Positions 55,320 to 64,000 of a stretch of 64,000 nt of DNA are shown piece by piece. The position numbers and the translations under genes were made by a program. The first letter of the stretch is position 1; every line of letters starts with the position of its first letter. Location: contig JAJUBI010000005.1 of assembly GCA_022419385.1 (NCBI GenBank), forward strand, positions 4,792,905 to 4,856,904. Reading direction: 5' to 3'. The notes below the pieces were generated by a model. That model saw only the letters and a program-made list of their open reading frames with translations. It had not been told where the DNA came from and made no database searches. The stretch comes from Paraconiothyrium sp. Pb-2020. Lineage: Eukaryota; Ascomycota; Dothideomycetes; Pleosporales; Didymosphaeriaceae.

Positions 55320-57439
55320 TTAAAATGCCTTGAACTCCACCAATCTCACCCTCTTTCCAGCCTTCTGAGGGAACGATACTCTCAGTTGATTCGTACTTAC
55401 AGCACTCCATTGAACATTCGTTATACCATTGGCCAGCAATGTTTCTCCATACCCGTTGATCTTGACCCACGCTCCGTTGACGAGTTGGAGGATGTCGTAG
55501 GTTGGAGGGGCGATAAAGGTAGCCCCGTCATCGTAGAATGCAAGTGTGCAGCCGCTGAGAGAGGTTGATGTTCCGAAATCAATGGTGTACCATTGCGTGC
55601 TGTCTGCGCTCTGGGCATCAGAATTCCAGCCGTTGGGCAACTCAGGAAAGAACCAGACACGGCCATCGATGGCATCGTGGATGTTCTCGGCATCCGTACC
55701 GGAAGAGGCAGAACCCTTTGGGTATTGGTCGCGATATAATTGAGTGGACTTCGTAATGTTGGTGCGGATGATCGCTGGTGGGGTCCCCTTACTTATGGTG
55801 GCCGTGAGGCGCTGGATTGTCGCGGCGGAAGCAACGACTACACCGTCAACTTCTACTTTAAGGCCCGCACCACGGCTATAACGGGAACCGTTGCTGTCCC
55901 ACTCCACGGCAATGGAATGTCCGTGGTAGCTGATATCTTGTAGACGGAAATAGGAGATGTCGGAGCCGGCGGGGACTAGTGGATTGACCTCCAAGGTGTT
56001 GTCTGCGCGAGGGCGAATACCGACCAGACCAGAAATAATAAGATCGTTGTATCCGGAATGGAAGTAGTGGGGTGAGCGAGCTAGACCAACAATAGCGCCC
56101 GTCTTATCGGGTTCATAGTCCTCCTGAAGATTCAAGAGATTGCCGTTGTAATGCAGTCGAGTGTAGCTCCTGATTTCGTACAAGTAGTCCGTCTTGCTAA
56201 TGATGCTCTGAGTATAAGAGTTGAGTAGATTCGCCATGCCAAGCAATACTTGAGTAGTCTGGTACGGCCACACTGGGCCATTCCACTGACATTCGCGGTT
56301 CGACCCTTCGTAGCGATACTGCCGCATGTAGTATTGGTAACTAGGCTCATTTGTGCGCATACCGTTAGAACCACGTAGTTTCGAGGTGTCGATCAGATGC
56401 TTCCAAGCTTGGTTGTACTTGTCGACATTGTCGGGCATGCCGAACATCCAAGGAACAAGGCCTACCAGCTCCCGGCCTCGGATGGGTTGCCATTCACTAG
56501 GAGAAAGACCGGAATCAGCAACTGTCTCAGCATACAAGTACGAGCAACTGCGCTTGAATAGACTTACGTGACATAACTAGTACTTCGCTGCTGACGATCG
56601 ATGAAATGCTGAAGCGTGGTGTTCCAGATTTGTGTCTGGAATGTACTTTTCAAGGTCGCAGCCTTCTGTCTGTAGGTCGTGGCAATGTTGGCTTGACCAG
56701 CCAGATCGGCAACATTGGCAATTGCGATAGCGTTGGCCCACATGTACGAGTTAATCGATGGGCGATACGCGAAGCCTCCGGTAAATCCGTCTTGACCTCC
56801 GCTGGCGTCGATCGATGATATAGTGTATTCAGTGGCATCTGTCAACGGCTCCCGCCAGTAGAGACCTCTGGTCGTGTTGTAAGAGTCGGCCCACTGGCCA
56901 TAAAGGTTCGTCATATAGTTCAGCTGGGCAGTCAAGAAGGATTGATCGCCATCGACGAGATACCGCCCATATACGGAGTCGGCCATATAATCAGTAAAGT
57001 GCCGATCATTGGCACCACCCTCATACATGTGGCGAATGTAGTCTTCCGCAAAGCGGCGATCGCGTAGCCAACGACCTTCACCAATATGAAACCCAGTCGC
57101 ATCGTTGAGAGTGGCCCAAGGCTCAAGCTGCCAGCCAACATCGTCTAGGAATTCTGTGGTGATCCATTAGTAACGTGAGTCTGCCAGCTACTCCATCCGC
57201 ATTTGCTTGCCTGTCGACACATATCCCCTTGAACCAAGGTCTCGCTGGTGTGCCCGGAAGATCTTCCACCTGTAGTAGTATACAGATTGGATTTGAGCGT
57301 CAGAAATTTCAAAGAATGGAATTCGATTCTTGTACCAGGCTGCGTCGTTGCCGAAGTATTGTGTCGCGAGGCTTGCAGTGTTCAGAGCAGCCGACACAGC
57401 TTGCGCTGCAATAGCAATTGCTGCTATATATCGGGCCAT
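55320..57439 (-). CDS. Secreted six-hairpin glycosidase (MGH1/GH63-like) with F5/8-type C-terminal domain
   Basis: Three exons, 57211-57439, 56568-57153 and 55320-56496, give 663 residues. MARYIAAIAIAAQAVSA is the signal peptide. The catalytic (alpha/alpha)6 part holds YYYRWKIFRAHQRDLGSRG, DDVGWQLEPWATLND, HMYEGGANDRHFTDYMADSV, ASGGQDGFTGGFAYRPSINSY, RGRELVGLVPW, NRECQWNGPVWPYQTTQVL and the final YFHSGYNDLIISGLVGI. The order and the acidic residues in GGANDR and CQWNGPVWPYQT suit MGH1-like or GH63-related glycosidases. Residues about 520-663 form a discoidin-like (F5/8 type C) domain (TQWYTIDFGTSTSLSGCTL, RVRLVEF) that probably binds carbohydrate. Intron 1 is GC-AG (ACAG|GCAAGC ... CCACAG). 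Intron 2 runs 56497-56567. The substrate is unknown; it is probably an extracellular carbohydrate-degrading enzyme. Confidence 0.82.
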
Positions 57440-58999
57440 TGTCAGGCGAATTGTACTTGTTGGAGAGATGGTTGCGCAACTCGATATATAGAGTCGCCGA
57501 GCTTTTTTGAATCGCATAATTAGCTAGTACAATTCTAGCTAACAAACCTTATTTATCCGTCATTGTCATCCGAAGGGTCCTATCATTTGTTAGCGCTGTA
57601 GCTACCCCGCAAAGAATTTATACTAGTATAACTAGTTAACGGAAGAATTTATATCGATTTCCGTTTGGCCATTAAGATACGTGTAGGTTTTCTACAACTA
57701 ATAGAGCCATTGTTCTAGTGGCTTAAGGGTTAAACCTAATGGGGTCTAGAAGGTTACGCTTACTATAGTGCAAAGAAGTGTCTTTATATTTAAGTATAAA
57801 ATACTGTTAACCCTAGAATAAAGAATATAAATATTTAATAACTTATAAGTGGGTAAGATAGTGTTAAGCCGTAAATATACTATATATAAGATTTATAGCT
57901 CTAAAAGAGTTCTAATATAGAAAAGCCATATTAAGAGGTTACTAATAGTATTAGAACTTCTAATATAGACCCTATATTATAGAATTTATAGTATATATAT
58001 AGCTATACTAGACTTAATATTAAGCCTAGTACTAGTACTATTTAAATACTACCTAAAACTGTGTTAATATACACTAGATATAATAATAAGTTAGTTAATT
58101 TAATATTAGTGTTAGGCTTATATAGTAGTAAGTAATACTTAAGTTATAATAAAGTTAATTTCTATTTAAGTTCTCTCTATCTCTAATAGGTTTTCTACTT
58201 TATCTTACTAGCGCTATACTATAGTAGTATATATAAGTATTATAATTATAATAGATTAAGACCTAGTAGAAGGGAATAATTATATATAAAATATTAGTAA
58301 TACCTTTATTACTAACTAGAGAATAGATGCTAGTTAGTAGGGCTAATTAAATAATATATTATATAACTAGACTTCTACTAAAAAGGTAGAATTCTAGAAG
58401 TAAGTAGGCTTAGTAAAATTACTTAAAATACTTTTACTAAGGAAATATAATTTTCTAGAGTATAGTAAAGTAAAGAATTATAAAAATAATAAAAAATAGT
58501 ATATAGTTAAAATAGTTCTCTAAGTATTTTCTATTCTTTATAGTTAATTTCTATAATTAAAATTAAAGTATATCTTCTATATAAGGTCTATTAGTCTTTT
58601 TATATAATTATTACCTTACTTTTTATAGTAAGGTTAAAATATTCTTATATTCTATATTATCTATTTACTCTTAATTACTAAATATCTATAAAACTAGCCT
58701 AGGTTAGGTATATAGAACCCCCTTATAATACTTTAACTACCTAATATTTAAAATATTATAGTAACACTAACTAGCTTATAAGTATTAAGAGTAGTAATAG
58801 AAAGCTCTACTTTTAGGCCTATAACTAATATAGCTATAGTTATAGCTAACTAGGCTAACTAAATCTAATAACTCTAAGAGTAGCTAGCTTAGTTAATAGA
58901 ATAGTTTTAAGGGTAGGTAATAGTTACTACTCTAACTAAGAAAATATTTAAGATTCTAAAGCTCTTTAATAGAGATTAAAAAAAATTAAAACCTTTTCT

Positions 59000-61900
59000 T
59001 ACTAATATAAAGCTATATAACTGCTCTTATAAAGCTACTATAGTTAAAGAATAAAACTAGATACTAGCTATAGAAATATATATAGTAGGCTAGGCTACTA
59101 AGTAGATATAACCCCTTATAGATAACTATTTAGAAAATAAAAATAATATTAAAAAATATTAGAAGAATACTAAATTAGTCTTTAAAGATTAGAAGTTATT
59201 CTAAGAATAGATAACTATTATATTTAGAGAAGTTAATAAAGTAAAATAAGCTAAATAATAAATTTAAAGGCTAAAGTAGACTATATTAGCTAGTAAGTAT
59301 ATTTTAATATTTAAGTAACTTTAAGCTAAGATAGACTAGAATAATATACTACTTTAGTTAGTATTTTATAATAGCTTAAAGAAATTAGTAAAAGACAGCC
59401 TTATATACTATAGAGAACTTAATAATTTAAAGGTATTAATAGAGCTAGCTATATAAGTAGATAATTACCTATATAAATAAAATTAGAAAAAGAGGGAGAT
59501 AACTAAGCCTATATACTACTAAAGAGCTAATACCTAGAAAAAATATAACTATAGAGATAAAAAAGATAAAGATAGTAATATAATTATAAAAGATAAGGTA
59601 TAAACTAAAAAAAAGTAAACTCTATAATAGAAAAAGTAGAATAAGATATACTAATAATACTATAAGAATAAAGCTTATTTAAGCTATAGAAAGTAAAAAT
59701 ACTTTAAAAATAACTATTCTAACTATAAAGAATAAAGTAAGTAAGCTAATATAATTAGAGTAGCTATAGTAATACTATAGCCTAAGATACTAGAACTAGG
59801 TAAGACCTTAAATAATACTATAATACTAAATACTAAAGTAGATTTACTAATAAAAGAAACCTTTAACTCTAAAAAAGAGTTAAATAAAGAAAACTATTTA
59901 AAGGTTCTAAAGGGAATAGTAGTATATTAGGTAACTAAGAACTAATATTAAGTCTATAAAGAAACTTACTACTAAGCCCTAAAGTACTATAGAAGAATTA
60001 GAATTATAAAACTAGATATATACTAAATATATAAATAGGTAGTAATCTAATAAGGAAGAGTAAGAGACCTAATATAGTAATTTAAAATTAAAAATAGGTA
60101 TATACTAAATAAGTTCTAGTAATACTATATAATAAACTATACCTACTACTAGGACTATAGAAATATAGTATAAAAAACCTCTAGTAATAAGAAATATTTC
60201 TAGCTAAATAAAGATAAGTATTAAGATAGAAGTTATTATATATACTAGTTTAATACTTAGAAATAAGACTATAGACCCTTATTATAGAATATATACTATA
60301 TAGATAGTTATTCTATTTATTAGAAATAAAAATATTTAATAGAAAACTAGCCCTAGAGCCTAAAATAATATAATAAGATCCTATAGTATAAGTGTATAGA
60401 TATATATTCTATAAAAAAAGATATAGACTATATAAAAACTTAAAAATAAATAAATTATAAAAGGCTAGAGTGCCTAGAATATTTTAGTAAAAAGAAATTT
60501 ATAATAGTAGACCCCCTAAATCTAAACTATAAATTTATACTATACTAGAAGTGCATAATAATAGGCTATAAGTAATATAAGAAAGAAGATAAGAAATCTA
60601 AATATATTTAAATACTTACTATAGAAAGATACTAAAGAAAGGCTATAGTAGAGTACTCTTATAGTATCTTAAAGACTAGGTTAAAAAGTAGATATTTATA
60701 ATAGAGAGAAGAGAACTTTAAACTCTTCTAAATAGTACTAAAATAACTAAAAACTAGCTATTCTCTCTATAAATAATACTATTATAAAGGTACCTATAAT
60801 AAAATATAAAAGTAATTAAAAAACTAAAATACTACTAGATAGGAAGCTAAGCTAGTAAAGGTATTTTAAAGGCTTATAAAGTAAAAGCTAATAGTATTAT
60901 AAAACTATAAATAATAAAATAAGTTATAATTAAAGAATTCTAAGTAAAAGCTTTAATAAACTCTAGTGTAATAGAATGTCTAATATTACTAAAAGTAATA
61001 GAAAAGTATAATCTACTATATAAAAATAAGAAGGTACCTATATAGCTAGAAATAACTAATAGTATAATATTTTAAGGCTATAGTAGAGGCTAGTTATATC
61101 TAGAAATAATACTATTACCTATTAGAATTAAGAGATTTAAAAGCTAATATAACTTTACTATTATAAATTTAGAAAGCTTAGAAGCTATTATAAAATATAA
61201 TTAGCTAATTATATACAACCCTAATATAGACTAGGTAAAGTAAATAATATAAAGTTAAGAAGTAATACTAAAAGTTACTAAAGTCTAATAATTATAATAG
61301 GTAAAACCTAGGACCCTAGATGCCTTAAGTAGGTAGATTAAATAAAAGACTAAAGAAATTTTAGCTATAAAAATAGCTAAGATTCTAAAAGAGAATCTAA
61401 AATAAATTAAAATTATCTAGGTATAATATTTAGACTTATAAAAAGAATTAAAGAAGATAGATATTTTACTAGAATATAAAGAGTATATAGAACTCTTTAA
61501 AGAAATTAAGAGAAAAAAACTCCCTAACTACTAAAAGTAAAATTATAAAATTTCCGTAAAAAGGTATAAAACTATAACTAGAATAGCTAAGGCTAATATT
61601 AGTAGATTAAAAGTAGAAATTAAGAGAATATAAAAAAAAAATCTAGTAAAAGGTTATATCTAAAATAGTTAGAGCCCTATAGTATTCTCTATTCTATAGG
61701 TACCTAAAAAGAATAGTAAGCTATAACTCTATATAAATTATAAATAGCTAAATAATACTATAATTAAGAACTAGTACCTACTACTATTAATTATAGAGCT
61801 TATAGATAGACTTTATAAAACTAAGTAGTTTATAAAATTTAATATATATAATAGATATTATTGTATATAAATAGTAAAAGAATATAAGTAAAAAATTATA

Positions 61901-63400
61901 TTTAAAACCTAGTTTAGTCTTTATAAATATATAGTTATACCTTTTAGCTTAACTAATATATCTATAATATTCTAGGCAGTTATTAATAAAGCCTTATATA
62001 AATATTTAAATATATTCTATATAGTATACCTTAATAATATACTTATTTATTCTAGCAGGATGCTAGAGAAGTATATAGAATATATAAAAAAGGTACTTAA
62101 AAAGCTAAAGAAGTATAAGTTACTTTTATATCTAAATAAATATAAATTTTATATTATAAAAATAAAGTACCTAAAATTTATTATTTTAAGGGAAGAAGTA
62201 TCTATAGATCTAAAGAAAATAGCTATTATATAAAAATAGCTAGTTTTTAAGTTAGTAAAGAATATCTAATTCTTTCTAAAGTTTACTAACTTCTATTAAA
62301 AGTTTATTAAAAACTATTTTAAAATAACGGCACTATTAATAGATCTTATAAAGAAAAAAAACTATAAGGTTATTTAGCTAATTATTAGAAGACTACTAAA
62401 GGTATTTAAAAAGCTAAAGAAAATATTTCTTATAGTACCTTTACTCTAAATATTTAATATAAAGAAATCTATAAGAATAGAAATAAATATATTAAATTAT
62501 ATACTAGAAGTAATTTCTTTATAACTAGATAAAGATAAAAAATAGAAACTAGTATTTTACTATTTCTAAAAGTTTTTAGAAGTAGAACTTAACTATAATA
62601 TTTATAATAAGAAACTACTAGTAGTAGTAGATATTTTTAAATAGTAGAAAGTATAACTTATAGAAGTATACTATAAAATAGAGATATAAATAGACTATTA
62701 AAACCTTACTAGCTTTATAATAACTAAGAAGCTAAACTAAAGATAAGTATAATAAATAAAATTTTTAGTAAACTTTAATTTTATAATTTACTATTAACCT
62801 AGAACTCTTAACGGCGCGGCTAATACCTTAAGTAAAAAATTAAACCTAATAGAGAATAAAACTAATCTCTATAATACTATATTATAAGTATATAAGAATA
62901 GAATATTAGAATATAACTAACTAAAGATTAAAGTATAAGTAGCCTTATTCTAGTATATAGAACCTAAAATATATAATTTCTAAGACTATTTCTAGCTCTC
63001 TAAGAAGTAAAAAAAGAAGTATAACCTATTCTAAAATAGTTTTAATAAAATCTAGAAAAATTATAGATAAAGAATACTAGTAAAAAACTAATATATACCT
63101 ATCTTAATTAGAAAGCTATATAAGTTAAGGAAATAAAAATACCTAGGTATTAAAGAAATAATATACTATATTATAAATAAATATACTATTTTAAAACTTA
63201 AATAACTAGTTACTAAAAAAATAAGTAACTATTTAGTATACTATAAAAATAAGCCTAAGAGATATAAGCCTTATAGACTTTTATAACTATTACTAGTAAT
63301 AGAAAGGCTATAGTAAAGTATAATAATAGTATTACCCCCTTTAGTTCTAGTCTAGCTTATATACCTAGTTTAATATAGAGAAAATTAATATAAATTTATT
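59000..63400 (+). mobile_element. RIP-degraded Ty3/gypsy LTR retrotransposon (gag-pol remnant)
   Basis: Despite many stops, the + strand keeps the domain order of a Ty3/gypsy pol. A gag-like Lys-rich part lies at about 59000-59800. Aspartic-protease traces lie near 60950-61250 (ALIN at the place of the active-site ALID, then a later NP.ID). Reverse transcriptase is at about 61720-62330 (a PLPLI-like start, a VMPFGLTNA-like block reading IPFSLTNI, and the YLDDILIYS box degraded to YLNNILIYS). RNase H follows to about 62830, where a NGAANTLSKK-like end corresponds to the usual NGKADALSRR. An integrase-like tail runs to about 63400. The active-site D to N changes are what RIP (GAT to AAT) produces. 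The element cannot be functional. Confidence 0.8.
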
Positions 63401-63440
63401 AAGTTAGAGTAGGTACCTATAACTAATAAGTAGAGTAACT

Positions 63441-63690
63441 AAAAGTTAGTATAAAAGCTTAGCTAATAGATATAGTAATTTAAAAGTTAGTATATAAGCT
63501 TAGCTAATAGATATAGTAATTTAAAAGTTAGTATATAAGCTTAGCTAATAAATATACTAATCTAAAAGTTAGTATATAAGCTTAGCTAATAGATATACTA
63601 ATTTAAAAGTTAGTATATAAGCTTAGCTAATAGATATACTAATTTAAAAGTTAGTATATAAGCTTAGCTAATAGGTATACTAATTTAAAT
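63441..63690. repeat. 41-bp subtelomeric tandem array
   Basis: Six near-identical copies of a 41-base unit (containing AAAAGTTAGTATATAAGCTT and AGCTAATAGATATACTAATT) start at 63441, 63482, 63523, 63564, 63605 and 63646, with a diverged partial copy after them. Copies differ by one or a few bases, so the array is younger than the RIP decay around it or is kept similar by recombination. Confidence 0.9.
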
Positions 63691-63878
63691 TTTAGTATAT
63701 AGCTTTATTACTTATTATATTAATAATTATTATAATACCAACCTTATAATACCACTAAAAAAGCTATTACTAGGCTATATAGAAGAGAAGAAAAGAGAAG
63801 TAAAGTATAAATATAATTAACTTATCTATTAAAAATAAAAATAGTAAAATATAGAAGAAGCTCTATAGTACTAGATAC

Positions 63879-64000
63879 TAGGGTTAGGGTTAGGGTTAGG
63901 GTTAGGGTTAGGGTTAGGGTTAGGGTTAGGGTTAGGGTTAGGGTTAGGGTTAGGGTTAGGGTTAGGGTTAGGGTTAGGGTTAGGGTTAGGGTTAGGGTTA
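63879..64000 (+). repeat. Telomere, (TTAGGG)n
   Basis: About twenty uninterrupted TTAGGG repeats run to the last base, with the G-rich strand running 5' to 3' outward. This fixes the window as a right chromosome end. Confidence 0.98.

Larger units (their letters stand above)
57600..63880. repeat. Subtelomeric AT-rich, RIP-like degenerated block (right)
   Basis: Over 6 kb of TA-dominated sequence with almost no CG and stops in all frames, starting abruptly about 150 bp upstream of the glycosidase start codon and reaching the telomere. It contains the Ty3/gypsy relic and a 41-bp array. No gene is open. The 57600-59000 part could hold an LTR, but no paired LTR was identified. Confidence 0.82.

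Noticed and set aside
55111..55470. 119-codon minus frame
   Set aside because: Overlaps the 3' end of the glycosidase in another frame; a shadow.

Overview
The window is the right-hand end of a chromosome of a filamentous ascomycete (Pezizomycotina). The last 120 bases are about twenty TTAGGG repeats reading toward the end. Genes carry short spliceosomal introns (46-77 bp, GT-AG with CTAAC/CTGAC-like branch sites), and the gene families are fungal: HET, Zn(II)2Cys6 factors, a PKS-NRPS hybrid, P450s and a Ure2-type GST. The species cannot be read from the sequence; a RIP-active Dothideomycete or Sordariomycete is a guess.

Layout. 1-5460 and 57600-63880 are very AT-rich and stop-riddled, the look of repeat-induced point mutation (RIP). 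The right block holds a decayed Ty3/gypsy retroelement (protease, reverse transcriptase and RNase H are still traceable), then a 41-bp tandem array, then the telomere. The left block may hold a pogo-like transposase relic and has a 15-bp tandem array. Between them lie about 52 kb of normal base composition.

5.8-26.2 kb is accessory territory: a 2OG-Fe(II) oxygenase gene with one internal stop, a GPI-type Cys-rich secreted protein, a HET gene, a GST divergent from a Zn2Cys6 factor, a small secreted protein, a decayed NCS1 permease, a decayed Zn2Cys6 factor, an intact AAAP amino-acid permease, and a C-terminal piece of another transcription factor with one stop codon.

26.2-51.6 kb looks like a secondary-metabolite cluster: MBOAT (wax-synthase-like) acyltransferase, rhodopsin-like membrane protein, SDR, two divergent P450s (one apparently damaged), an MFS exporter, and a 3939-residue PKS-NRPS (KS-AT-DH-MT-ER0-KR-ACP-C-A-T-R*). 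In the R* domain the usual catalytic Tyr is Phe, which suggests non-reductive (Dieckmann) release to a tetramic acid. No trans-acting enoyl reductase or alpha/beta hydrolase partner is visible, and the telomere rules out one further right. A 16-bp motif, TAATTGATGCAYGTGA, occurs in the MFS/PKS divergent promoter and again before the SDR. The outer genes are an unrecognised 455-residue protein, a kinase remnant and a secreted six-hairpin glycosidase with an F5/8-type C-terminal domain.

Exon structures were worked out by hand from splice signals and family conservation. No database search was possible. Pseudogene calls rest on in-frame stops or frame changes inside recognisable conserved blocks.
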